Position numbers and translations under genes: made by a program. Under the pieces are notes generated by a model that saw only the letters and a program-made list of their open reading frames with translations, ran no database searches and had not been told where the DNA came from. 53,172 bases of DNA from Sedimenticola sp. (GTDB lineage: Bacteria > Pseudomonadota > Gammaproteobacteria > Chromatiales > Chromatiaceae), in NCBI GenBank assembly GCA_002869585.1, contig PKUO01000107.1, positions 2,105 through 55,276 on the forward strand. The letters are read 5' to 3'. Below, piece after piece: positions 1 to 8,963 of this stretch (positions within the stretch are counted from its first letter, which is position 1; each line of letters starts with the position of its first letter).

Positions 1-180
1 GAAAATATATCCAAAAACTGGAAAACAGACGCTACAGTGAGGGCACAGATTTTAGAAGAATATCAGGCAGCTGAGGCCGCCAGTAAGGAGATGATTGACA
101 TCGTCTCGCAAATGGCTGCTGAGAAACACACCTATGAGACATCTGACTCTAAAGCTGAGTCAGATATAGAACTGTTCTGA
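1..180 (+). CDS. C-terminal fragment of an unknown protein
   Basis: Frame 1 is open from the first base of the window to a TGA at 178-180, giving the last 59 residues of a protein that starts outside the window. The tail is hydrophilic and charged, rich in Glu, Lys and Ala, and probably helical; it ends in an acidic stretch (SKAESDIELF). It runs toward the ParA-like gene, so the two genes are convergent with only about 20 bases between stops. I do not recognise the family. The continuous open frame and plausible codon use are the only support. Confidence 0.5.
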   Translation, partial: ENISKNWKTDATVRAQILEEYQAAEAASKEMIDIVSQMAAEKHTYETSDSKAESDIELF

Positions 181-202
181 TCACAAGTGAACCTAGGCCG
201 GA

Positions 203-943
203 TCACAACCCCGCTTTCACCTCGTCCCACAGGCGCTGGTAGGCGCGCCCGGCAATACTGTTGAGGGCATAACTCCCCAGGGGCGAGCGATAGATACCCA
301 TGAGCTCCACATCGCTGGCGTAGGGAATATAGGTGTTCAGCAACTCGGGATACTGTATTGGCAGATCTTCCAGCATATCCAGATGCATGCGCTTGCGCCG
401 ATCGACCATGGAGAAGAACGGCATCAGTTTCACGCTCGTCACCTTGTGTCCCTGCAAAAACTCCAGCAATTGCTGATAGGTACGCAGGGACAGCGTGGTG
501 GGAATGGTGGGGATGAGCAGGGCATCGGCCGCCCGGAAGATGTTCTCCGAGACCAGAGAAATGCTAGGCGGACAATCCAAAAAGATACGGTCGTACTCCT
601 GGGATAAGGGGCGCAGCAGTTTCATCAACTGTTTCGCCGGCTTGTTCGCCTCTCCCAGCATCAGGTCCATGTTACGGTAGGAAAAATCCGCCGGCAGCAG
701 ATCCAGATTTTCAAAATCGCTGCCCTTGATCAGATCATCCAGTTCGCGTTTACCCTTCAGCATTTTCTTACTGCCACCCTTGACCTTGGGCTTGACCCGG
801 AAGTAGTAGGTGGCGGCAGCCTGGGGATCGAGATCCCAGACCAGGGTTTTGTAGCCTTCACGCGCGGACAGATAGGCCAGATTCACGGCGGTGGCCGTTT
901 TCCCGACACCACCCTTGATATTGTAAACACCGATTATTCTCAT
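203..943 (-). CDS. ParA/MinD-type ATPase
   Basis: 246 residues. The deviant Walker A motif KGGVGKT lies at residues 10-16 with the two lysines typical of ParA. DLDPQ (37-41) is the A' motif and FLDCPP (121-126) the Walker B region. Such ATPases bind DNA non-specifically as ATP dimers and position plasmids, chromosomes or protein and polymer cargo. No ParB gene or parS-like repeat is visible. The gene instead overlaps the upstream CHAD gene by four bases (ATGA), implying translational coupling. With that partner, a role in positioning cargo such as polyphosphate granules is more likely than chromosome segregation; this is inference. The family call is firm. Confidence 0.9.
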   Translation of the reverse strand: MRIIGVYNIKGGVGKTATAVNLAYLSAREGYKTLVWDLDPQAAATYYFRVKPKVKGGSKKMLKGKRELDDLIKGSDFENLDLLPADFSYRNMDLMLGEANKPAKQLMKLLRPLSQEYDRIFLDCPPSISLVSENIFRAADALLIPTIPTTLSLRTYQQLLEFLQGHKVTSVKLMPFFSMVDRRKRMHLDMLEDLPIQYPELLNTYIPYASDVELMGIYRSPLGSYALNSIAGRAYQRLWDEVKAGL

Positions 944-2529
944 GCTACCGCCTCTGGCTTGGTCTTCCCCGCTGTAAACAGGCGTTGATAGTTTTCCCGG
1001 TTTTCGTCACTGGCGAATGAATCCAATCGACTGGAGAATACCTCCCTTGCCTGCTGTTGTCGTCTCAGCAGGCCGTCCACCAGCATACCCATCGCCAGCA
1101 GGGTATCGGCAGGCACCTCACCCTCGGTAACCATCTGGTGGGCGAACTCCCTGAGCTTGAAGGCCTGAACTTCGAGATCCTGGAAGTCTCCGAGGTTATC
1201 CAGCAGTTTTTTCAAGACCTTTACCAGCGCCTTCACCTCTTTTTCCGGGTACAGGCTTTGAAAGAATTCCAGGAGGTAGCGGAGTTTCTTACAACTCTTA
1301 CGCAGTTCATGCAGCATCTCATGGGGTGAACCCGGCTCAATCTCCAGCCCTTCCTTGAGCACCCGTTTGAACATGCGATAGATGCGTTTGTCGGCCAGCG
1401 ATTTTATCGGAGCATTGCCGCTGGCTGTCTGGGAAACCTCCGGCACCGGAGCCTCAAGAAAATCCCGCCACTCTTTCAGCAGCTTGCGAAAATGGGGGGA
1501 ATTGATCTTTCGCACCAATGTCTGGTGCTCCTGCCTCTGATGGGTTACCAGAAATCGATGCAAGGGTTCAAGATCCGCCTGAAAGCGCTCTGGCAGCGTG
1601 GCCTGATAATCCCGAAAACCGAGCAGGTAGACATCCAGATCCCGGGTGGGTCCGGTAATCTGGCCTATCCAGGAGAGACGTGATTTGAAATGCTCCAGTT
1701 CCTGCTCGGGAAATACCCCTTTGATCTGGGTCAGTGCCGAACGCGAACGCCGCACCGCAACCCGCAAATCATGCAAAAACTCGGAATCGGTATCCGCCTT
1801 GGTCCCGGCTATGTTCAGCTCCAGGGTGTTGAGCAGGTGCAGGTGGATCTGTTTGGCGACGGTATCTGCCCGGCTCTCTGGTTCCAGGCTAAAATTCAGC
1901 TTGGAGCTGTAGTCCGCCGGTTGTCGGCCAATGGCGGCCAGGGCCTGTTCGAGGGATGTCGTCTCCGCCTCTTCAAGATCGAATTCATCCATCAGGTAGC
2001 GTTGCATGTTGCTCAGCCAGCGACCGTAGCCCTTCACCGGCATCAGGGTCAGCCAGATACCCAACGCGGCCTGCGGTTGCTTACCCGGAACACCCGCACG
2101 CCCCTCCTCGAGCAGCATGCGCAGTACTGTCTTGCGCTCCTCGTCCAGCAGGCGAATTTCTGTGCATCTCAGACGCACCTCGACCTGGGGAATCACAGCG
2201 CGCATTGCCAGCAGCCCCGCAAGTCGTTCCCGCAGCGCTGGATCAGGCACATCCCAGGCGAAACACGGAATATCCGTCGTCAGGTCAAGCTGCGCCAGAG
2301 GTGCTCTATTCTCCAGGGCACTCAGTAGCAGCTGCCGGACTGACCCCCTGGATTCCACTGCAAGGGCATACCCCCCCAGATAGAGGCGCCAGTCGAAGCT
2401 GTCATAAAAGACTCTACCCGCCAGATACTCAGGCTCAACCTCAGTGCTAAAACCGGAGCCAAGAAATTCGACACTCTTTTTGATATCCCAGTTATCCGGT
2501 AACTGATACTGGACGGGTGATATGGACAT
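940..2529 (-). CDS. CHAD domain protein with a degenerate CYTH-like N-terminus
   Basis: 529 residues. From about residue 230 to 510 it has the histidine- and arginine-rich helical CHAD pattern (HDLRVAVRRSRSAL, TRDLDV, HELRKSCKKLRYLLEFF), usually in two repeats. CHAD domains bind inorganic polyphosphate. The first 200 residues resemble a CYTH/triphosphatase fold (YDSFDWRLYLGGYALAVE, then IPQVEVRLRCTEIRLLDE), but I do not see the ExExK signature, so it may be inactive. The start has a purine-rich GAGAGAG upstream. It is the first gene of a two-gene operon with the ParA-like ATPase. A polyphosphate-granule-associated protein is the best guess. Confidence 0.85.
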   Translation of the reverse strand: MSISPVQYQLPDNWDIKKSVEFLGSGFSTEVEPEYLAGRVFYDSFDWRLYLGGYALAVESRGSVRQLLLSALENRAPLAQLDLTTDIPCFAWDVPDPALRERLAGLLAMRAVIPQVEVRLRCTEIRLLDEERKTVLRMLLEEGRAGVPGKQPQAALGIWLTLMPVKGYGRWLSNMQRYLMDEFDLEEAETTSLEQALAAIGRQPADYSSKLNFSLEPESRADTVAKQIHLHLLNTLELNIAGTKADTDSEFLHDLRVAVRRSRSALTQIKGVFPEQELEHFKSRLSWIGQITGPTRDLDVYLLGFRDYQATLPERFQADLEPLHRFLVTHQRQEHQTLVRKINSPHFRKLLKEWRDFLEAPVPEVSQTASGNAPIKSLADKRIYRMFKRVLKEGLEIEPGSPHEMLHELRKSCKKLRYLLEFFQSLYPEKEVKALVKVLKKLLDNLGDFQDLEVQAFKLREFAHQMVTEGEVPADTLLAMGMLVDGLLRRQQQAREVFSSRLDSFASDENRENYQRLFTAGKTKPEAVA

Positions 2530-2656
2530 ACTCTCTCGCTTTACGGATGTCTATGTTGCCTGTCAGACCCAAAATTCAGGTCCAATGGTAGCATAGCCAC
2601 GATCACCCTTCTGCCCGTGTGCCGATTCAGTCGCTACTCTTCCTCAGATCAGGCCG

Positions 2657-5293
2657 CTATTCCTGCAGACTTTTGGACGCAATCTCAAACACATCCCTGG
2701 AAACACCCTGGGTGTCGAGTATGCGCTGCAACTGGGTGCGCATCAGTGCCTGACGCACCGGATCGTAGCGCTGCCAGCGGGACATGATTCGCAGCATGCG
2801 TGCTGCGACCTGGGGGTTCAGCCCGTCCAGCTCTATAACCCGGTCGGCAAGAAACGCATAACCTGCCCCGTCGACTGCGTGAAAGCGCGCCGGATTTCCC
2901 GCGCAGAAACTGCCGATCAGCGCCCGGACCTTGTTGGGGTTTTTTATCGAAAATACCGGATGCCGCATCAGCGATTGCACCCGCTCCAGGGTGTCAGCAC
3001 GCTTGGAGGTCGCCTGCACGGCAAACCATTTATCCAGCACCAGCGGATCGTGCTGCCAGCGCTGATAGAAATCCCCGAGCAGTGCGTTCGCCTCCTGAGC
3101 ATCCGTATCCGCAAGCAGCGACAAGGCGGCAATCATATCGGTCATATTGCCGGCCTGTTGATACTGCCCGGCACAGAGTTCTATGCCGACACCTGCATCC
3201 CCTTGCATGAGATAGCCAAGACAGAGATTTCGCAATGCACGTCGCCCGATGGAGCGCGGCGACAAATCATACTCTGTGGTCTCTTCTGCCGCCTGATACA
3301 CACGAAGAAAATCACCCTGCAGCCGTTGCGCCAGAAGACCCATGAGTTGTTCACGCGCCCGATGAATACCTTCCACATCCACCTGCTCCATCTGATCACC
3401 CAGGTAGGATTCCGAGGGCAGGGTCAACACCTCGGCCAGCAACTGCTGATCCGATTGCGCATCGTTCAAGGCCTGCTGAAAGGCGTCAAAGTAACCGTTC
3501 GGCACCTGATAATCCTCAGATTCCACAAGCCGCAGCAAGATACGTTGTGACAGCGTCTGTGCCGCATCCCAGCGATTGAATCCATCCGAATCATGGGCCA
3601 TGAGGAACATCAGCGCCTCATCGCTGTAGTCGAAAGTGACCTTTACCGGGGCGGAGAACCCGCGCAACAGTGAGGGTACGGGTTCCACCGGGATATCCAA
3701 AAAACAAAACTCGCTACGGGCCTCTCGCAACTCCAGCACCCGGGTACCCTTCACCACTGTCGTGTCGCCCTCCAGTCGAAGGGGTAAATCATTACCCCCG
3801 GCATCCAGCAGGCCAATGGCGAACGGGATGTGGAAGGGTTGTTTGGTTTCCTGTCCGGGGGTTGGCGGGCAGCTCTGATCGACCCGCAAGGTATAACGTT
3901 GACTGGCCGCATCGTATATCCCTGAAACCTGCAGTTGTGGTGTCCCCGCCTGGCTGTACCAAAGCTTGAACTGGGTCAGATCCCTGCCGCTGGCATCGGC
4001 CATACACTGCACGAAATCATCCGTGGTGACGGCCTCTCCATCATGTCGTTGGAAATAGAGATCGGTCGCCTTGCGGTAGAGATCCGTACCGAGCAGGTGG
4101 TGCTGCATGCGCACCACCTCGGCACCCTTCTCGTAGACGGTTACCGTGTAGAAGTTGTTGATCTCGATATAGGCATCCGGGCGCACCGGGTGGGCCATGG
4201 GGCCAGCATCCTCGGCAAACTGATGGGCGCGCAGCAGCCTGACATCCTCTATTCGTTTGACACCGCGCGAGCCCATATCCGCGGAAAACTCCTGATCGCG
4301 AAACACCGTCAGCCCCTCTTTCAGGCTCAGCTGAAACCAGTCACGACAGGTGATGCGATTGCCGGTCCAGTTATGGAAGTACTCATGGGCGATGACTCCT
4401 TCGATACCCTGAAAGTCCCTGTCGGTGGCGGTTTCCGGGCGCGCCAGCACATACTTGGAGTTGAATACGTTCAGCCCCTTGTTCTCCATGGCCCCCATGT
4501 TGAAGTCATTGACCGCAACGATCATGTAGATATCGAGATCATATTCCCGGCCGTACTGCTGTTCGTCCCAGGCCATCGCATGCTTCAGGGATCGCATCGC
4601 ATGTTCGCACTTGGCGAGGTTTTCCGGCTCGACATAAATCCTCAGGTCGATATCCCGACCCGACAGGGTGGTGTAGCGATCACTGATGTGGCGCAGATCA
4701 CCGGCGACCAGCGCAAACAGGTAGGCAGGCTTGGGAAAGGGGTCCTGCCAGGTGATCTGTAGAGTACCCTCCTCATTGTGCGTCTCCCCTGAGGGATTGC
4801 CGTTGGAGAGCAGTACGGGATAGCGCTCGCCATCCGCGCGAATAGTGGTTGTAAAGCGTGCCATCACATCGGGGCGGTCGAGATACCAGGTTATTTTCCT
4901 GAAGCCCTCGGCCTCGCACTGGGTGCAGAACAGATTTCCGGACTTGTAGAGGCCCTCCAGAGCGGTGTTCTCCTGCGGTCTGATCCTCGCCTGGGTCTCC
5001 AGTACAAAGCGGTTGGGCACATTCCTAATGGTGAGGCTTTCACTGTCGAGGTGATACTCGCTGTCGCTCAACACCCGATCATCCAGGCTGATGGAGAGCA
5101 ACTCCAGTCCCTCGCCATCCAGCCGGAGATCCGCCGATGCCTGCTGGCTCTGGGGATTTCTCCGTATCTGCAGGACAGATCTGACCCGGGTTTCTGTCTC
5201 TTCCAGTTCAAAGGTCAAATCCACTGTATCAATGAGATACTCCGGTGGCCGATAGTCTTTCAGATAGATGGTATTGGGTGCTTCTCTAAGCAT
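2657..5293 (-). CDS. pepN: Aminopeptidase N (M1 family)
   Basis: 878 residues, normal length for gammaproteobacterial PepN. It removes N-terminal amino acids from peptides in the cytoplasm. The substrate-binding GAMEN motif is at residues 267-271. The zinc site HExxH is at 303-307 (HEYFH), with the third ligand Glu326, exactly 19 residues after the last His. The C-terminal half carries the helical DUF3458-type region of PepN. A weak AAGG lies upstream of the ATG. Transcribed alone, divergent from grxC across about 210 bases. Nothing looks broken. Confidence 0.96.
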   Translation of the reverse strand: MLREAPNTIYLKDYRPPEYLIDTVDLTFELEETETRVRSVLQIRRNPQSQQASADLRLDGEGLELLSISLDDRVLSDSEYHLDSESLTIRNVPNRFVLETQARIRPQENTALEGLYKSGNLFCTQCEAEGFRKITWYLDRPDVMARFTTTIRADGERYPVLLSNGNPSGETHNEEGTLQITWQDPFPKPAYLFALVAGDLRHISDRYTTLSGRDIDLRIYVEPENLAKCEHAMRSLKHAMAWDEQQYGREYDLDIYMIVAVNDFNMGAMENKGLNVFNSKYVLARPETATDRDFQGIEGVIAHEYFHNWTGNRITCRDWFQLSLKEGLTVFRDQEFSADMGSRGVKRIEDVRLLRAHQFAEDAGPMAHPVRPDAYIEINNFYTVTVYEKGAEVVRMQHHLLGTDLYRKATDLYFQRHDGEAVTTDDFVQCMADASGRDLTQFKLWYSQAGTPQLQVSGIYDAASQRYTLRVDQSCPPTPGQETKQPFHIPFAIGLLDAGGNDLPLRLEGDTTVVKGTRVLELREARSEFCFLDIPVEPVPSLLRGFSAPVKVTFDYSDEALMFLMAHDSDGFNRWDAAQTLSQRILLRLVESEDYQVPNGYFDAFQQALNDAQSDQQLLAEVLTLPSESYLGDQMEQVDVEGIHRAREQLMGLLAQRLQGDFLRVYQAAEETTEYDLSPRSIGRRALRNLCLGYLMQGDAGVGIELCAGQYQQAGNMTDMIAALSLLADTDAQEANALLGDFYQRWQHDPLVLDKWFAVQATSKRADTLERVQSLMRHPVFSIKNPNKVRALIGSFCAGNPARFHAVDGAGYAFLADRVIELDGLNPQVAARMLRIMSRWQRYDPVRQALMRTQLQRILDTQGVSRDVFEIASKSLQE

Positions 5294-5505
5294 GGATAAA
5301 CCTTGTTGAATAGCGGTTGTTCGATGGACAGGTTGCGGGATTATCCCGGATTGACCACAGGTAGCGCAGCACCCTATAACCTGACGATCTGTACTGGAAA
5401 TAACACTGGGGACACCCCCCCGGGTTTGTTGAAATCAGCCGATAATGGCCCCATTTAGGGTTCATTGGTAGGATAGTCGAATTGCGGATTACCGGAAACC
5501 ACCTT

Positions 5506-5772
5506 ATGCCCAGCGTTGAGATCTACACCACCGGCGATTGCCCGTTTTGCGCACGCGCCAAGGCGCTTTTTCAAGGAAAGGGCGTGGCATTTTCCGAATA
5601 CCGGATCGAGGGCAACCGCGAGCGCATGCGCGAAATGCTCAAGCGCTGCAGGCAGAAAACCGTACCCCAAATTTTCATAGCCGACCGTCATCTGGGCGGC
5701 TATGAAGAGATAGCCGAGCTGAACGCCACAGGCGAACTTGATTCACTATTGAACCTGAATGGTCATGGCTGA
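5506..5772 (+). CDS. grxC: Glutaredoxin 3
   Basis: 88 residues with the dithiol active site CPFC at residues 12-15, the cis-proline region (TVPQIF) and GGYEEI near the C-terminus, all typical of GrxC. It reduces disulfides with glutathione in the cytoplasm. The open frame extends upstream to a TTG at 5482, but the ATG at 5506 gives the usual glutaredoxin N-terminus (MPSVEIYTT) and is preferred. The stop overlaps the hslR start by 14 bases, so the two are probably translationally coupled. Confidence 0.93.
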   Translation: MPSVEIYTTGDCPFCARAKALFQGKGVAFSEYRIEGNRERMREMLKRCRQKTVPQIFIADRHLGGYEEIAELNATGELDSLLNLNGHG

Positions 5773-6166
5773 TACTCAGGAATCAGGCGCCATGCGCCTT
5801 GACAAGTGGCTCTGGGCAGCGCGCTTTTTCAAGACCCGACAACTCGCCATTGAGGCAATCAACGGCGGCAAGGTGCATCTCAATGGTCAGCGCAGCAAAC
5901 CGGGAAAAGAGGTCAAGGCCGGCTCTCAACTGCGCATCCATAAGGGCTCTCTGGAATGGGAGATCACGGTGCGCGTCATACCCAAGCAGCGCAGGCCCGC
6001 CGCGGAGGCCATTCACTTCTACGAAGAGACCGAGCAAAGCAGGCTGAAGCGGGAACAGATGATCGAAGATCAGCGCATTCTCAAGGCCGCCGCACCGAAA
6101 ATGCCCACATACAAGCCCAGCAAGCGGGATCGCAGAATGATTCACCGATTTACCGGCAAAGAGTAA
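5759..6166 (+). CDS. hslR: Heat shock protein 15, S4 RNA-binding ribosome rescue factor
   Basis: 135 residues. The S4 domain begins at about residue 12 (MRLDKWLWAARFFKTRQLA) and is followed by the GGKVHLNGQ and KPGKEVKAG loops, then a basic C-terminal tail. In E. coli Hsp15 binds 50S subunits carrying stalled peptidyl-tRNA. The ATG at 5759 overlaps grxC; a second ATG at 5765 is also possible. It is followed after 5 bases by a cysteine-rich gene, so grxC-hslR-6172 looks like one operon. Confidence 0.92.
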   Translation: MVMADTQESGAMRLDKWLWAARFFKTRQLAIEAINGGKVHLNGQRSKPGKEVKAGSQLRIHKGSLEWEITVRVIPKQRRPAAEAIHFYEETEQSRLKREQMIEDQRILKAAAPKMPTYKPSKRDRRMIHRFTGKE

Positions 6167-6171
6167 TCATC

Positions 6172-6627
6172 ATGGATCAGGACGCCTTCCGGAAAACCTA
6201 TCGTGAAATCAATGAACGGGCCTGCGTATTCGAGAAGAGCATTCTCTCAGGGCTGTGCAAGTGCAGCCAGTCCGAGCGTTTTTGCCTGGCCGAGAGAGAG
6301 GGCGTGCACTGCAATTCCGACACCGCTCAACAGCAATGCAGTGATTTCGTCGCCCTGCTGCGGGAGCAGTCGCGCTTCGCACTTAAATCCAATCAACCCG
6401 GAGAAGTACTGTCACACGTCAAGACCATGCGCATACAGGTAGGGGGCATGCGCGGACTCTACACGCTGCTGCACGAGGAACAACCCCTGCCCCTGGCCAT
6501 CGAGGATATCCACGGCCTGCTCAACCTGGCCATTGAAGCCTATGAGTCCCTCGACAAAATTCCACTTCAGCCGGTTATCCAGCAAATCGCCGCCTATAAG
6601 GGCAGACGGCGGCGATTTGACAAATAA
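6172..6627 (+). CDS. Cysteine-rich protein of unknown function
   Basis: 151 residues from the ATG at 6172; the frame is open further upstream, but that part is only a shadow of hslR. Six cysteines cluster in the first 56 residues (18, 29, 31, 38, 47, 56), suggesting a metal or Fe-S centre. The rest is predicted helical with a very basic end (GRRRRFDK). It starts 5 bases after hslR and probably shares its transcript. I do not recognise a named family. The cysteine spacing is visible; metal binding is inference. Confidence 0.75.
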   Translation: MDQDAFRKTYREINERACVFEKSILSGLCKCSQSERFCLAEREGVHCNSDTAQQQCSDFVALLREQSRFALKSNQPGEVLSHVKTMRIQVGGMRGLYTLLHEEQPLPLAIEDIHGLLNLAIEAYESLDKIPLQPVIQQIAAYKGRRRRFDK

Positions 6628-6854
6628 ATGCCGATTTGACCGATAAGTCAGGCAATATATTGATTGGTGTCATGGACGAAACAGCCATTTACACATTGAA
6701 TATGTAATGGTCGAAACGGGTCATCACCAAGAGACTGAAACCGCCCTCACCTTGAGGTCACACAACAACAATTGATGAACCGACCCTCCAGAGACTAACC
6801 GATTTCGAAACATGGGGGGCTTGTACCCGCCATCAATAATTCTAGGAGAAACAA

Positions 6855-8909
6855 ATGCATGCTTATACCACCCACGATATCCGAAATATCGCCCTGGTGG
6901 GCCAGTCAGGCGCCGGTAAAACGACGCTGGTTGAGGCCCTTTTGCACCGCGCAGGCGCAATTAAAACCCAGGGCAGTATCGAACAGGGCAGTACCGTATG
7001 TGACTTTGACCCCCAGGAGAAGAGCTATCAGCATTCATTGGATTCAGCGGTTGTATATCTGGAAAAAGACAAGACCCATATCAATCTGCTGGATGCGCCG
7101 GGACTGAATGATTTCTTTGGCAGGGCTTTCAGCATTCTCCAGGCTGCAGAAACCACAGCGGTTGTGATTAACGCCGAAGCGGGCATTGAGCCGGCCACTT
7201 TGGCAATGATGGAGCATGCCAAGGACGATGAACTCTGCCGCATGATCATCGTCAACAAAATTGACGCGGAAAACATCGACCTGGAGGCGCTCACCAATCA
7301 GATCAGAGAGACCTTTGGCAATGAATGTCTGCCACTGAATCTGCCTGCCGCCTCTGGGGACAAGGTTCTCGACTGCTTCTTCAAGCTCGATGGTGAGGCG
7401 ACTGCATTCTCATCGGTTGCCGAGGCGCACACCACCATCATCGACCAGGTGGTCGAGGTGGACGAGGCGTTGATGGAGATCTACCTGGAACAGGGACAGG
7501 AGCTCAGCCCGGAACAGCTGCATGATCCGTTTGAAGTAGCGCTTCGTGAAGGCCATCTGGTGCCCATCTGTTATGTTTCGGCAAAAACAGGGGCGGGTAT
7601 CGACCAACTGCTGAAGGTAATGGCACGGTTGATGCCCGATCCGACCGAGGGCAATCAGCCGCATTTCATGAAAGGCGAAGGAAAAAAGGCCAAGCCTGTT
7701 GAGGTTTTCCCTGACCCAGACAAGCATGTGGTTGCCCATGTCTTCAAAATCAGCAACGACCCATTTCGCGGCAAGCTGAGTTATTTCCGAGTCTATCAGG
7801 GCACGATCACCCCCAACAGTCAGCTCTATATCGGCGATGCCAGAAAACCCTTCAAGGTCTCCCATCTGTTGCGCATCCAGGGCAGTGAGCAGTCGGAGAT
7901 GGAAAAGGCCATCCCCGGCGATATCTGTGCGGTTTCACGGATCGATGACATCTATCCCAATGCCGTACTGCACGACACGCACGATGAAGACAACTTCCAC
8001 CTGCAGCCGGAACAATTTCCAATGCCGCTGTTCGGGCTTGCATTGACCACCCAGAAAAGGGGGGATGAGCAGAAACTCTCTGAAGCCCTGAACAAACTGA
8101 TGTCGGAAGACCCCTGCCTGGTGGTGGAACACAACAGCCATGCCAATGAGACGGTGATTCGTGGACTCGGCGACCTGCAGATGCGAATAGTGTTGGAGCA
8201 GCTGGAGCAGCGTTACAACGTCCAGGTCGACACCAAACCGCCAAGCATTCCCTACCGGGAGACCATCAGTGCCGCCGCCGAGGGACACCATCGGCACAAA
8301 AAGCAGACCGGTGGCGCCGGCCAGTTTGGCGAGGTATTCCTAAAGATCGCTCCCCTGCCCCGTGGCGAGGGTTTTCAGTTTGTGGATGAGGTGAAAGGTG
8401 GGGTGATTCCCGGCCAGTTCATCCCGGCCATTGAAAAAGGCGTTTTACAGGCCATGGACGAAGGTTTTATTGCCGGCTATCCGGTGCAGGATATCCAGGT
8501 AACCGTCTATGACGGTAAATTTCATGCGGTGGATTCGAAAGAAATCGCATTCGTATCCGCTGGAAAACGTGCCTTCCAGGAAGCACTGGAGAAAGCGCGT
8601 CCAGTGATTCTTGAACCGATGGTCAATATTTTCATTACCGCGCAAGGTGAATCCATTGGCGACATCACAGCGGATCTCTCTACCCGGCGTGGGCGGATCA
8701 GCAACACTGAAGCGGTCTCTGGTGGACGCATGATCATCTCCGGTCTGGTGCCGCTTGCAGAACTGGAGAATTACAGCTCGCGCCTGAAATCACTCACCGG
8801 CGGAGAGGGCAGTTATGAAATCAAGCTGAGCCATTACGACCCGGTTCCTGGCAACATCCAGCAGGATCTGGCGAGTAAGTACGTGCGCAAAACGAATACG
8901 GACGATTAA
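6855..8909 (+). CDS. Elongation factor G-like translational GTPase
   Basis: 684 residues with full EF-G architecture: G domain with P-loop GQSGAGKT (16-23), DAPG in place of the usual DTPG (80-83) and NKID (134-137), then domains II to V including the RGRI region near residue 615. It belongs to the EF-G-like or EF-G2 type rather than canonical FusA, which normally sits in the str operon with rpsL, rpsG and tuf. Here it is alone. The start has a clear AGGAG six bases upstream. Its exact role is unknown; ribosome-dependent GTPase activity is expected. A hairpin follows the stop. Confidence 0.88.
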   Translation: MHAYTTHDIRNIALVGQSGAGKTTLVEALLHRAGAIKTQGSIEQGSTVCDFDPQEKSYQHSLDSAVVYLEKDKTHINLLDAPGLNDFFGRAFSILQAAETTAVVINAEAGIEPATLAMMEHAKDDELCRMIIVNKIDAENIDLEALTNQIRETFGNECLPLNLPAASGDKVLDCFFKLDGEATAFSSVAEAHTTIIDQVVEVDEALMEIYLEQGQELSPEQLHDPFEVALREGHLVPICYVSAKTGAGIDQLLKVMARLMPDPTEGNQPHFMKGEGKKAKPVEVFPDPDKHVVAHVFKISNDPFRGKLSYFRVYQGTITPNSQLYIGDARKPFKVSHLLRIQGSEQSEMEKAIPGDICAVSRIDDIYPNAVLHDTHDEDNFHLQPEQFPMPLFGLALTTQKRGDEQKLSEALNKLMSEDPCLVVEHNSHANETVIRGLGDLQMRIVLEQLEQRYNVQVDTKPPSIPYRETISAAAEGHHRHKKQTGGAGQFGEVFLKIAPLPRGEGFQFVDEVKGGVIPGQFIPAIEKGVLQAMDEGFIAGYPVQDIQVTVYDGKFHAVDSKEIAFVSAGKRAFQEALEKARPVILEPMVNIFITAQGESIGDITADLSTRRGRISNTEAVSGGRMIISGLVPLAELENYSSRLKSLTGGEGSYEIKLSHYDPVPGNIQQDLASKYVRKTNTDD

Positions 8910-8923
8910 TCCGCTGTAAGCAG

Positions 8924-8953
8924 GAACAAGGGCGGATCGTGCCGCCCTTGTTC
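8924..8953. terminator. Hairpin between the convergent EF-G-like and dsrS genes
   Basis: A 12-bp stem (GAACAAGGGCGG with CCGCCCTTGTTC) around the loop ATCGTG lies in the 54-base space between two convergent stops. No long T tract follows on either strand, so it may be a weak bidirectional terminator or a 3'-end stabiliser. Confidence 0.6.
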
Positions 8954-8963
8954 AGGCAACATC

